Assembly: GCA_031553655.1 (NCBI GenBank)
Contig: JAVBLG010000052.1
Location: 1 to 41,520 of the forward strand
DNA from: JAVBLG01 sp031553655
GTDB lineage: Bacteria > Desulfobacterota > Desulfovibrionia > Desulfovibrionales > Desulfovibrionaceae
DNA length: 41,520 nt
Reading direction: 5' to 3'
How positions within the stretch are numbered: the stretch's first letter is position 1; each line of letters begins with the position of its first letter. A program made the position numbers and the translations under genes. Shown here piece by piece: positions 22,959 to 30,914 of this stretch. The notes beneath the pieces are model-generated. The model was not told the DNA's origin, did not search any database, and worked only from the letters and a program-made list of their open reading frames with translations.

Positions 22959-23058
22959 CATGCTGTTCCGAGCCGCCTATGAAAGGCGGCGCAGGACAAT
23001 CAGCCTTAATGCTTAAAAAACAGTTTCAGGTAATGGATAATTTTAAAAAACAAAATGC
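22959..23058 (-). repeat. 100-bp dispersed repeat, inverted copy C
   Basis: Its reverse complement aligns along its whole length with 32843-32941 at roughly nine matches in ten, including the blocks ATTATCCATTACCTGAAACTG and AAGGCTGATTGTCCTGCGCC. It contains the hairpin GCCGCCT/AGGCGGC. It fills the gap between ftsK and lolA and lies just before the lolA start. Confidence 0.85.
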
Positions 23059-23086
23059 TATAAAGTAAAATGGTTTAGAGGATAAA

Positions 23087-23776
23087 ATGATGTTGTTTAA
23101 TAAATTAAAAATGTTGACGGTAGCGTTTCTTCTGGTTCTATTGTGCTCCGGACAGGGGTTTTGTGCCGATGCCCAGAGCGTCACAAACGAAATGCGCGCG
23201 GTTTACGAGCACATGAAAAGCTTCAGAGCCTCTTTTACTCAAGAGCTGCTGCACAAGGAAAGTAATTCCATTCAAAAGCGCAACGGTTCGCTGGCGTTCA
23301 GAAAGCCTTTGCTGGTACGCTGGGAGACCTTTACCCCCAATGCCGAGCTTCTGATTATAAATGAGAAGGAAATATGGGACTTCATACCCGACGAAGAAAT
23401 CGCCTACCGCTATTCCCTCGATCTGGTGCAAGACTCGCGCACGCTGATCAAGGTGATTACCGGCCAGGCCCGGCTGGATCAGGATTTTAAGGTCAGGGAA
23501 GACGGTGTGGAAAGCAATGTTATGAAATTACGCTGTTTCCCCAAGGAACCGGCCATGCAGATGGTGGAAGCGGTGATTTGGGTCGATTTGAAAACCAAGC
23601 TGATCCGCAAGGCCTCCATTATCGATTTTTACGGTAACACCAATACAGTGCGCTTTAATGATTTTAAGCCAGACGCTGATATTAAGGATCGTGCCTTTTC
23701 CTTCACTCCGCCCAAGAATGTGGAAGTTGAAGATCGCGTTCAAAAGGGAGTGCAGGAAAGGGAATTATTTCATTAG
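23087..23776 (+). CDS. lolA: Outer-membrane lipoprotein carrier LolA
   Basis: A periplasmic chaperone that ferries lipoproteins from the inner membrane to LolB or the outer membrane. The 229-residue precursor has a signal peptide ending near GFCADA (about residue 27). Family features are YEHMKSFRASFTQELL, GSLAFRKPLLVRWE and the strand ELLIINEKEIWDFIPDEE. Two ATG codons stand in tandem (23087 and 23090); the choice makes no functional difference. It follows ftsK, as in many proteobacteria, and ends 23 bp before folC. The window also encodes BamD and another lipoprotein as likely clients. Confidence 0.92.
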   Translation: MMLFNKLKMLTVAFLLVLLCSGQGFCADAQSVTNEMRAVYEHMKSFRASFTQELLHKESNSIQKRNGSLAFRKPLLVRWETFTPNAELLIINEKEIWDFIPDEEIAYRYSLDLVQDSRTLIKVITGQARLDQDFKVREDGVESNVMKLRCFPKEPAMQMVEAVIWVDLKTKLIRKASIIDFYGNTNTVRFNDFKPDADIKDRAFSFTPPKNVEVEDRVQKGVQERELFH

Positions 23777-23799
23777 ACGCGGGCAAAGGAGACTGTAAC

Positions 23800-25131
23800 T
23801 TGCCTTTATTCCAATCATATTCCGACATAATGGCCCATCTGGACAAGTTGGGCCTTTTCCATATGGATTTCACGCTGGGCCGCATGAAGGACGCCATAGC
23901 GGCTTTTGGCCTGGAAAAACCGGGCTTTGCCATAATTCAGGTGGTAGGCACCAACGGCAAGGGGTCTACTTCTTCCTTTCTGGCCGCCATTGCCGAAAAG
24001 CACGGGCTGAAAACCGGACTTTTCACTTCGCCGCATTTTGTTTCGCCTCGCGAGCGAATTGTTATAAACGGCTTCCCGGCAACGGAAGAGGACTGGCTGG
24101 CCCCGGCGCGTCTGGTGCATGAAAAAGCGCCCAATCTTACCTATTTTGAATTTCTTACCGTGCTCTCGCTTCTGATCTTCAGGGAAAAGAGTGTGGATCT
24201 AGTGGTGATGGAAGCCGGACTTGGCGGCAGATTTGACGCCACAACTGCGGCCTGGGCCGATTTAACTTGCTTCACTTCCATAGACATGGATCATGAGGCC
24301 GTGCTGGGCAAAAATCTCGGCGAAATTGCTTCGGACAAGGCCGGGGCCATGCGCCTCGGATTGCCCGCCGTGTCCGCCCCACAACGCCCTGATGCGCGAC
24401 ATGCCCTGGAACTGGCCGCAACTGAAAAAAATGTCGAGCTGGAATTTTGCGCGCCGCTGGCGGATCATTCAAATTGCGGACCGGAGCGTAACGCGGTTGT
24501 TACGGCCGTGGAAGACGAATTGGACATGTCCAGCGGACGATTCAAACTTGGCCTGCGCGGTCCGCATCAGGCCATTAATGCCGGTCTGGCCGTGAGGGCC
24601 TGGGAGGTTTTTTGCCGTAAGCGCGGCATTACCGTAAATGGTGACCTTGTGAGGCAGGCTCTGGCAAGTGCTTTTATTCCCGGACGACTGCAACTGGTGG
24701 CTCCAGATCCGGCCGGAGGGCACGGGCACATGCTGCTCGACGGAGCCCATAACCCTGCCGGATTGGCCGCGCTTGAAGCCGCAGTTCTGACGGAAGGTCT
24801 GCGCCCCTCTGCTGTGATTTTTTCCTGCCTGGGCGACAAAGATGTGTCGGGTCTGGCGGGCATTCTCAACTCCATGCTTGATAAAATAGGCGGAAATATT
24901 CAAGTGTTGGTGCCGGTAATAGCCGATAACCCCCGTGCGGCCGAACCTGCGGAACTTGCCGCATTGTTGCGCGGCCGAGGTCGACCGACGCGCGGCCTTG
25001 AAGACGCCCTGAGCCTTGCCCGGCCCATTTTTTCGTCTCCTTCCAGTCCGCATATTTTGTGCGGTTCGCTTTACTTGCTGGCGGAATTTTACGCATTATG
25101 GCCGGGATGTCTGTTGCGCACATTAGAATAG
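23800..25131 (+). CDS. folC: Folylpolyglutamate synthase/dihydrofolate synthase
   Basis: A Mur-ligase-family enzyme that adds glutamate to dihydropteroate and to folates. The 443-residue length is normal. The P-loop is VVGTNGKGSTSSF (about 48-60). TSPHFVSPRERI, MEAGLGGRFDATTA, the SIDMDHEAVLG metal-binding segment and LLDGAHNPAGLAAL follow in the expected order. Translation begins at TTG 23800, which has AAAGGAG eight bases upstream; no ATG is suitably placed. The start is therefore well supported though uncommon. It is likely co-transcribed with lolA. Confidence 0.94.
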   Translation: MPLFQSYSDIMAHLDKLGLFHMDFTLGRMKDAIAAFGLEKPGFAIIQVVGTNGKGSTSSFLAAIAEKHGLKTGLFTSPHFVSPRERIVINGFPATEEDWLAPARLVHEKAPNLTYFEFLTVLSLLIFREKSVDLVVMEAGLGGRFDATTAAWADLTCFTSIDMDHEAVLGKNLGEIASDKAGAMRLGLPAVSAPQRPDARHALELAATEKNVELEFCAPLADHSNCGPERNAVVTAVEDELDMSSGRFKLGLRGPHQAINAGLAVRAWEVFCRKRGITVNGDLVRQALASAFIPGRLQLVAPDPAGGHGHMLLDGAHNPAGLAALEAAVLTEGLRPSAVIFSCLGDKDVSGLAGILNSMLDKIGGNIQVLVPVIADNPRAAEPAELAALLRGRGRPTRGLEDALSLARPIFSSPSSPHILCGSLYLLAEFYALWPGCLLRTLE

Positions 25132-25288
25132 CAATTATTATTTATCATGCAGGGCCTGGAATCTTTACAATCAAGTGTGACTCATATACCCTTGGCAAAT
25201 AGCAAATCCTTTTTTGTTTGTCAGACAAGAGGCATTCTTTTTTGCGCTTCGCAAGTACGTTGATTGCACCTCGTCAGGAACGGCCAAT

Positions 25289-26260
25289 ATGAGTACTATG
25301 TGGGAACGTCTTTCCAGAATGATGCCCGGCAAGGAAGAACAGCAGCTCGAAATTTTTCAGGCTATCCGGAAGAGCCGTTCCCGCAAATATATGGCCGGAA
25401 GCGCCATTGCGGAACCGCAGGAAGTCTTTGAGGTGCTGAACCTGGCTGCGGACCAGCGCGGCCAATGCCAGATGGATTTGGTGCGCGAAGGCAAGAAATA
25501 TTCTTTTTCCTGCGACTACATGGTTGTTTCCAAACATTCTATGGCGCTGATTTATACCAATGACAGCAAGCGCATTCCTCTGGAACCCGGTGCCGAGGTC
25601 ATAGTTTATTTTCAGATCCGGAAGATGGGCAAATACCAATTTTACGCTTTCAACGCGCCCATTGTTGCCACCGCTAAGGAAAGCCAACATAGCTGGGTAT
25701 TGCAGTTTGCCATCCCCGAATGCCTGGAATGCCGCCAGAGACGCGCGGCCATACGCGTGTCGCCAGACAAAAAATTGTTCCGGCGCGTCATGATTTGGTC
25801 CATGCCGTCACTGCGCGTCGGGCTCAAATCTGATCCTGTGAAGGACTGGGGCAAACCTTTTGTGATTTTTGTGACCGGAAAAACTGAGCAAAATTTCGTC
25901 AAAGATATTTCAGCTTCGGGTATAAGGCTGCAACTGCCCTACAGGCAATATGCCGACAAGTTGCAGTCGCTCAGCACGGGCGCGCATTTCGCCATGCTAC
26001 TGTCGCTTGAATCGGTTAATGGCGCGCCGTCGGAAACATTTCTTATGATCATGCGAGTGCGGAATCAGCGCACCAGCGATGACTCGCGTTTCATCGAGGC
26101 TGGTTTTCAATTCGCAGCCCTGAGTTCCCCGCCAAAAAACATTGATGATGAAGTAGTGTGGCGCGATATACGATCCAAAGAGGGCATGATTGAACGACTG
26201 GCCAGATGGATTACGGCTTGGTCGCTTGAAGATTTGCGGAAGAGCAATCGGTTCATGTAA
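25289..26260 (+). CDS. PilZ-domain protein, probable cyclic di-GMP receptor
   Basis: A 323-residue soluble protein with a YcgR-like layout: an N-terminal beta-rich domain (about 40-140) and a PilZ domain from about 150. The two cyclic di-GMP binding motifs are present, RAAIR (about 152-156, the RXXXR arginines) and DISASG (DXSXXG). No membrane segment or catalytic domain is visible. I chose ATG 25289 because the upstream in-frame sequence looks non-coding and would include the likely promoter. A bidirectional terminator overlaps its stop codon. The target is unknown; YcgR relatives act on flagella, others on polysaccharide secretion. Confidence 0.82.
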   Translation: MSTMWERLSRMMPGKEEQQLEIFQAIRKSRSRKYMAGSAIAEPQEVFEVLNLAADQRGQCQMDLVREGKKYSFSCDYMVVSKHSMALIYTNDSKRIPLEPGAEVIVYFQIRKMGKYQFYAFNAPIVATAKESQHSWVLQFAIPECLECRQRRAAIRVSPDKKLFRRVMIWSMPSLRVGLKSDPVKDWGKPFVIFVTGKTEQNFVKDISASGIRLQLPYRQYADKLQSLSTGAHFAMLLSLESVNGAPSETFLMIMRVRNQRTSDDSRFIEAGFQFAALSSPPKNIDDEVVWRDIRSKEGMIERLARWITAWSLEDLRKSNRFM

Positions 26261-26292
26261 ATTAAAAGGCCCCTGAGGGGCCTTTTAATTTA
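26258..26292. terminator. Bidirectional terminator between pilZ gene and M23 gene
   Basis: The 16-bp arms TAAATTAAAAGGCCCC and its exact complement flank a three-base loop (TGA). T and A runs on both sides make it work in both directions for the two convergent genes. The left arm includes the PilZ gene stop codon. Confidence 0.92.
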
Positions 26293-26314
26293 ACGGCCAA
26301 AGCACGGGATGCCA

Positions 26315-27625
26315 TCATTTCATGATAAACCTGTCAGTCACATTATTCTTGATCCACTTGGGATCGAGCCATTCTATGGGCTGCACTTCTATGCCGCCAA
26401 CAAGAATGCCGAAATGCAGATGATCGCCAAAGGCCATGCCGGTAGTGCCGGTGTGCCCGATAATGTCGCCTTTGGCAACAGTGGTCCCCACCATGGTCGT
26501 GATATCACTCATATGCGAATAAAGCGACATTACGCCCATTCCGTGGTCAATAATTACAAGATTTCCGTAAATGCCGAGAAAGCCGCTGAAAACTACCTTG
26601 CCGTTGTTGGAGGCGGGCACATCAGCGTGAGTGAGCGAGGCGAGGTCAAAACCCATGTGGTATTGCTCATCCACTTTTTGCCCATTATATACATAAGTGC
26701 GGTGATCGGCAAAGCCGGCCCTGGCGGCCGAACGCGGCAGGCGGACGAAGGCTCCGCGCCATAATACGGAGGGTTCGCTTTTCTGGCCAAGATCCCACAA
26801 AAATTTCTCATTGGACATACGTATATCGCGGTTTATGTACAAAAACTTTTCCAGGGGGTTCAAACCTTCCGGGGCATGGTCGCCCATGGCCTGGCTGACC
26901 TTGTTCAGAAAATCGTCCGAAACATTGATTGTGTCGCGTTTAAATTTGGTGTCTATGGTCCGCACGGTCAAGCGGCTTACGGTTACGTTGCCGGCCAAAT
27001 CTTCGGCCAGGATTTCCGGCGCGAATTGTGAGGGCGTCATGGTGTGCGGATAGGGGAAAAGGCAGGCGAAGCTTTTATCATCCTGCTGATAAGCCGGGAA
27101 AAAGGCTGTTCCTATGCGCACGCCGGTTCTGAGCACATCTTTGCTCACGGTATAAAGAATGGAACCGGTACCGCCACGATGCACATTGGGCGGTATTGTC
27201 TTGATGTTGACGCGTGGGGGCTGGGTGTCGAAACGCATGGGAATGACCAGGGTGCGGGTATTTCCCCGGCCAAAACCTGACAGCGACGCATCAGTGGCCT
27301 TTATTTCCAGTTCGAAGGCTCCTTCGCGCAGGCCTGAATCCTTAAAATTGAAGGTCAGAGTTTCCGTTGGCCTGTACTGGGCAAAATGTTTCTGTATCAG
27401 CACATTGCTGGCATTATTTTTGCGAACGGCCACGCTTACCGATCTTATTTTGGACGGATCACTGAGGGTCAGGGTTATATTGCTGCCTGGAGAGGCCCTT
27501 CCAGTGTCGGGTGAAAGGGTAATTTGCGGGCCGTCCATGTCGGTCAACAGAACATAAGCGCCATAGCCCAACCCGGCCAGCACCAGCAGGGTAAACATAG
27601 CGGAAAATAGAGATTTGATCCTCAT
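26315..27625 (-). CDS. M23-family peptidoglycan metallopeptidase, membrane anchored
   Basis: A 436-residue protein with a single N-terminal membrane segment (about 5-28), so the bulk lies in the periplasm. Beta-rich repeats occupy the middle, including the LSPDTGRASPGSNITLTLSD region. The LytM domain is C-terminal, with zinc ligands in YHMGFD and HLHFG, and HGMGVMSLYSHM between them. All expected ligands are present, so an active endopeptidase is likely, in contrast to the degenerate NlpD/EnvC activators. It is convergent with the PilZ gene and divergent from pcm. Confidence 0.88.
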   Translation of the reverse strand: MRIKSLFSAMFTLLVLAGLGYGAYVLLTDMDGPQITLSPDTGRASPGSNITLTLSDPSKIRSVSVAVRKNNASNVLIQKHFAQYRPTETLTFNFKDSGLREGAFELEIKATDASLSGFGRGNTRTLVIPMRFDTQPPRVNIKTIPPNVHRGGTGSILYTVSKDVLRTGVRIGTAFFPAYQQDDKSFACLFPYPHTMTPSQFAPEILAEDLAGNVTVSRLTVRTIDTKFKRDTINVSDDFLNKVSQAMGDHAPEGLNPLEKFLYINRDIRMSNEKFLWDLGQKSEPSVLWRGAFVRLPRSAARAGFADHRTYVYNGQKVDEQYHMGFDLASLTHADVPASNNGKVVFSGFLGIYGNLVIIDHGMGVMSLYSHMSDITTMVGTTVAKGDIIGHTGTTGMAFGDHLHFGILVGGIEVQPIEWLDPKWIKNNVTDRFIMK

Positions 27626-27858
27626 TTTTTAACCCCAGGCGCTGTTGGGCCGCGTAAACTGCAAGGCCTGCCGCCCCCATTACAAGCGCTGTTTGTTTTT
27701 GATTTAAAGGTTTATCGTCGCTTAAATTTTGTCAAACTGTCAAGCGCTTAGTTCCGAGTAGCAGGATAAGAGCATTATAAGCTTCTGCTTTACCGGTTGC
27801 ACAGTTTAACATTGACTTACGGCTCGAAGTCTGGTTTTTTACAAAGGCTGATTGCCGT
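27626..27858. promoter_or_regulatory. Divergent region between M23 gene and pcm
   Basis: A 233-bp gap must hold both promoters. On the minus strand two overlapping TTGACA-like boxes occur near 27728-27740; on the plus strand TTGACT lies near 27813. No clear -10 partner can be fixed. No other structure stands out. Confidence 0.3.
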
Positions 27859-28593
27859 ATGTCCCTAAAACTATCGTGGTTTCCTTTAATGCCATATTTT
27901 AAAAGTTTTTCAAACCCGCGTGAAAACGTGGACCCGAAGCGCCTACGCGAGCGTATGGTAAAAGAACAGATTGAGGCCAGGGGCATAACCAGTCCCGCGG
28001 TACTCGCAGCCATGCGTGCGGTGCCCAGGCACCTTTTCGTGCAAGAGGCCCTGCGCTCGCAGGCCTATGCTGACACGCCATTGCCCATTGGGCACGGGCA
28101 AACCATTTCTCAGCCTTATATAGTTGCGCTTATGAGTTCATTGCTTGATGTCAGCCCCGGTATGCGCGTGCTGGAAATAGGTACCGGCTCGGGCTATCAG
28201 GCAGCGATTCTGTCCAGGCTGGGGTGTCTTGTCCATACCGTGGAGCGCATTCACGAACTGGCGCGATCGGCCGCCGAGACCATGCGCAGATTGGATATAC
28301 GCAATGTGCGCATAAAGGAATGCGACGGTACCCTGGGCATGCCAGAAGTGCCTCCGTTTGACCGTATAATAGTGACGGCGGGTGGTCCAGAGGTTCCGCC
28401 CCCTCTGCTTGAACAATTGAAAGATCCAGGTATCATGTTGATACCTGTGGGCGAGCGCCGCCGCATGCAGAGGCTTTTGCGCATCCGCAAGGAGAGCGGC
28501 AAGATATTCAAAAAAGACATGGGCGACGTTGTTTTTGTGGATCTTCTTGGTGATTACGGCTGGAAAGACGTTTATCAGGACTCTGGCGAATAA
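27859..28593 (+). CDS. pcm: Protein-L-isoaspartate O-methyltransferase
   Basis: A cytoplasmic repair enzyme that methylates isoaspartyl residues using S-adenosylmethionine. The 244-residue protein shows VPRHLFVQEALRSQAYADTP (part), LPIGHGQTISQPYIVALM, the methyl-donor loop LEIGTGSGYQAAIL and FDRIIVTAGGPEVPPPLLEQL. ATG 27859 gives a slightly long N-terminus; ATG 27892 (MPYFKSFSNPRENVD) is an equally good start. It leads a rightward run with mrp and pgsA. Confidence 0.94.
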   Translation: MSLKLSWFPLMPYFKSFSNPRENVDPKRLRERMVKEQIEARGITSPAVLAAMRAVPRHLFVQEALRSQAYADTPLPIGHGQTISQPYIVALMSSLLDVSPGMRVLEIGTGSGYQAAILSRLGCLVHTVERIHELARSAAETMRRLDIRNVRIKECDGTLGMPEVPPFDRIIVTAGGPEVPPPLLEQLKDPGIMLIPVGERRRMQRLLRIRKESGKIFKKDMGDVVFVDLLGDYGWKDVYQDSGE

Positions 28594-28674
28594 TTCCGGA
28601 CACAAGGCGGAAAATGCCTTATGGCCCGCTGAATAAACGCGATTTTAATTTGGAATTGAATAAGAGGAAAACAC

Positions 28675-29574
28675 ATGTCTCCACATTCCACCTCCGGTTC
28701 CGGCCCCAAGGCCGGGGCGCACGATTTGTCTCAAGAGCTTGCCATGAGCATGCAGGACAAGGCTATTTCCGGTACGCTCGACAAAATCAGGCGCAAGCTT
28801 TTCATCATGAGCGGCAAGGGCGGCGTGGGTAAAAGCTCGGTAACAGTCAATACGGCGGCGGCCCTTTCTGTGCGCGGCTATAAGGTCGGCATACTGGATA
28901 TAGACATTCATGGCCCGAGCGTACCCAATTTGCTGGGGCTTAAAAGCGCGGTGGAAGTTGATCCGGAAACAGGAAAGCTTTGCCCGGTTTCCTATAATGA
29001 AAATCTCTCGGTAATTTCCATGGATTTTTTGCTCAAGGAACGCGATACAGCCATTTTGTGGCGCGGTCCCAAGAAAACGGCGGCCATAAGGCAGTTTGTT
29101 TCCGACGTGCAGTGGGGTGAGCTTGATTTTCTTCTTGTTGACTCTCCCCCCGGAACCGGCGACGAGCATATGACCGTGCTTAAGACCATTCCCGACGCCC
29201 TGTGCGTGGTGGTGACCACACCGCAGGAGGTTTCTCTGGCCGACGTGCGCAAAGCCATAAATTTTCTGCAATACGCCAGCGCCAATGTGTTGGGTGTGGT
29301 AGAAAACATGAGTGGCCTCATTTGTCCGCACTGCAAAAAAGAAATAGATCTTTTCCACAAGGGTGGTGGGCGGCTGCTGGCGGAGCGTTACGGCCTGAAT
29401 TTTCTGGGTGCGGTTCCGCTTGACCCGGCTACTGTTGTGGCCGCTGATCGCGGACAACCGGTTGTTTTTCAACAAGAAGACTCTCCTGCTAAAGAAGGTT
29501 TTCTGCGCCTTGCCGACGCCATAGCCGCTGCTGCCAACGACAGCCTTGAGGCCATAGCCAGCCGGCATTTGTAA
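28675..29574 (+). CDS. mrp: Mrp/NBP35-type iron-sulfur carrier P-loop ATPase
   Basis: A 299-residue ApbC/Mrp family protein thought to carry 4Fe-4S clusters to target enzymes. It has the deviant Walker A GKGGVGKSSVTVN (about 43-55), the switch segment DIDIHGPSVPNLLG, DSPPGTGDEH (Walker B region), and the cluster-binding CPHC in GLICPHCKKEIDLF. AGAGGA precedes the ATG. It lacks the N-terminal DUF59 domain of longer Mrp proteins. Nitrate reductase and other iron-sulfur enzymes would be natural clients. Confidence 0.92.
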   Translation: MSPHSTSGSGPKAGAHDLSQELAMSMQDKAISGTLDKIRRKLFIMSGKGGVGKSSVTVNTAAALSVRGYKVGILDIDIHGPSVPNLLGLKSAVEVDPETGKLCPVSYNENLSVISMDFLLKERDTAILWRGPKKTAAIRQFVSDVQWGELDFLLVDSPPGTGDEHMTVLKTIPDALCVVVTTPQEVSLADVRKAINFLQYASANVLGVVENMSGLICPHCKKEIDLFHKGGGRLLAERYGLNFLGAVPLDPATVVAADRGQPVVFQQEDSPAKEGFLRLADAIAAAANDSLEAIASRHL

Positions 29575-29651
29575 TATCTTCGGAAAAGTGTTATCAAGAG
29601 GATCAGTTTTATTAATATGCGAATCAAGACGCGGTAACTTTGGGGTATTTT

Positions 29652-30227
29652 ATGGGCGGCAAGCCTTTTATGCTCAATTTGGCCAACAAGATAACCCTGG
29701 TGCGCATGGGAATGACTCCGGTCATTGTGGCCCTGCTGTACAATGAAGGCCCGCTTTTTTGCCTCATAGCCACGGGGGCTTTTGTTTTTGCCTCGCTGAC
29801 CGACTTTATCGACGGATATATTGCCCGCCGTGAGAACATGATTACCAGTTTCGGCAAATTTCTGGACCCGCTGGCGGACAAGGTGCTGATTTGCTCGGTG
29901 CTGATTATGTTCGTTGAGTTGAACTGGGTTCCCGGCTGGCTGGTTATTATAATAATCTGCCGCGAGCTTCTGGTGACCGGGTTGCGGGCCATGGCCGCCG
30001 ACGAAGGCATTGTGATTGCGGCCGACAGATACGGCAAGGCCAAAACCGTGCTGCAAATATTCGCCATTGTGCCTCTGATGATTCATTATCCCATTATGGG
30101 TATTGATCCGCAACTGCCGGGAAAATTATTGCTTTACATTGCGCTGGCTCTCACGGTATTTTCCGGATCGAAGTATATCTATGACTTTTACCGTAACAGT
30201 TTTACCGGGCAGAAAAAACACGATTAG
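29652..30227 (+). CDS. pgsA: CDP-diacylglycerol--glycerol-3-phosphate 3-phosphatidyltransferase
   Basis: An integral membrane enzyme that makes phosphatidylglycerol phosphate. The CDP-alcohol transferase motif DG-X2-AR-X8-G-X3-D-X3-D is exact in DGYIARRENMITSFGKFLDP plus LAD. Four or more membrane segments are visible in 191 residues. I chose ATG 29652 since GGGG lies just upstream; a TTG at 29640 would add four residues. A GC-rich hairpin (30238-30255) follows. Confidence 0.92.
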   Translation: MGGKPFMLNLANKITLVRMGMTPVIVALLYNEGPLFCLIATGAFVFASLTDFIDGYIARRENMITSFGKFLDPLADKVLICSVLIMFVELNWVPGWLVIIIICRELLVTGLRAMAADEGIVIAADRYGKAKTVLQIFAIVPLMIHYPIMGIDPQLPGKLLLYIALALTVFSGSKYIYDFYRNSFTGQKKHD

Positions 30228-30237
30228 CCGCGGGAGC

Positions 30238-30255
30238 GGGCCGGCGTGCCGGCCC
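30238..30255 (+). terminator. GC-rich hairpin after pgsA
   Basis: GGGCCGGC and GCCGGCCC form a perfect palindromic stem in the gap after pgsA. No T run follows, so it may be only a weak terminator or an attenuator for the genes downstream. Confidence 0.4.
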
Positions 30256-30319
30256 ACGAGGTAAGAACAATGTTCTTTGATGTTTTTCCCTTCCCCGGCA
30301 AGGTCGTGAGGTCGTGTAA

Positions 30320-30586
30320 GTGATTAACAGGCTGAATATAAGACTCAAAAACTGTCTTCAGACCATTATTGAGCTGGAGCCGGATTTTCAAGAATTGCGC
30401 ATGTGCGGCGAATTTGAGATTGAGCTTGGCACAATAAAAGCTTATTTAAACAAAATTGAAGATTTGGATCTGGCTGAAGAAGATGTGATCAGGCTTGAGC
30501 ACGCCACAGCCAACTTGCTTGACGAATTAAGGCGCCCGTTCGACCTTTTGGGTAAAAACACCTGTAAGCACAGGATATTACAATAG
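30320..30586 (+). CDS. Small protein of unknown function upstream of ftsB
   Basis: An 88-residue protein that I do not recognise. It starts with GTG 30320 (GAGGT a little upstream) and ends one base before the ftsB start. It is predicted mostly helical and acidic, with the centre EDLDLAEEDVIRLEHATANLLDELRRPFDLLG, no membrane segment, and three cysteines (CLQ, RMCGEF, KHR side). The tight spacing to ftsB and the codon use support a real gene, probably co-expressed with ftsB and the TPR protein. Confidence 0.65.
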   Translation: MINRLNIRLKNCLQTIIELEPDFQELRMCGEFEIELGTIKAYLNKIEDLDLAEEDVIRLEHATANLLDELRRPFDLLGKNTCKHRILQ

Positions 30587-30587
30587 C

Positions 30588-30914
30588 ATGTTTTGGCGAG
30601 TTTTTATTCTTCTGGCGCTTTTCGCAGTGAATGTCGCACTTTTTTTCCGCATGGTCTGGGGGCCGCAGGGTGTTATAGCCTATCGCAACCTCAAGGCGCA
30701 GCATGTGGCCCTGGAGGCCAGGCTGACGGAGCTTGATCGCGGCAACCTCGCTCTCAGCCGGGAGATACGCTTGTTGCAAACCGACGATAAATATATTGAA
30801 AAAATGATTCGACGCCGTTTGCATTATGTAAGAGACAACGAGATTCTTTATCTTTTTAGTGAATCCCAATTCCCAACCAGGTCGGGGGCCGTGTCAGATG
30901 CTGGAAAAAATTGA
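30588..30914 (+). CDS. ftsB: FtsB/DivIC-family cell division protein
   Basis: A 108-residue bitopic membrane protein of the divisome. One membrane helix (about 4-22) is followed by a coiled coil (NLKAQHVALEARLTELDRGN, part) and a conserved tail DDKYIEKMIRRRLHYVRDNEILYLF typical of septum formation initiators. It overlaps the following TPR gene by 17 bp and touches the gene before it, so all three are likely one transcript. FtsL is a less likely reading because no mraW/ftsI neighbours occur. Confidence 0.88.
   Translation: MFWRVFILLALFAVNVALFFRMVWGPQGVIAYRNLKAQHVALEARLTELDRGNLALSREIRLLQTDDKYIEKMIRRRLHYVRDNEILYLFSESQFPTRSGAVSDAGKN

Noticed and set aside
28645..29568. A 307-codon open frame on the minus strand opposite mrp
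   Set aside because: It is the antisense of a clear mrp gene, has no family sequence, and is rich in His, Gln and Arg as expected of a shadow frame.
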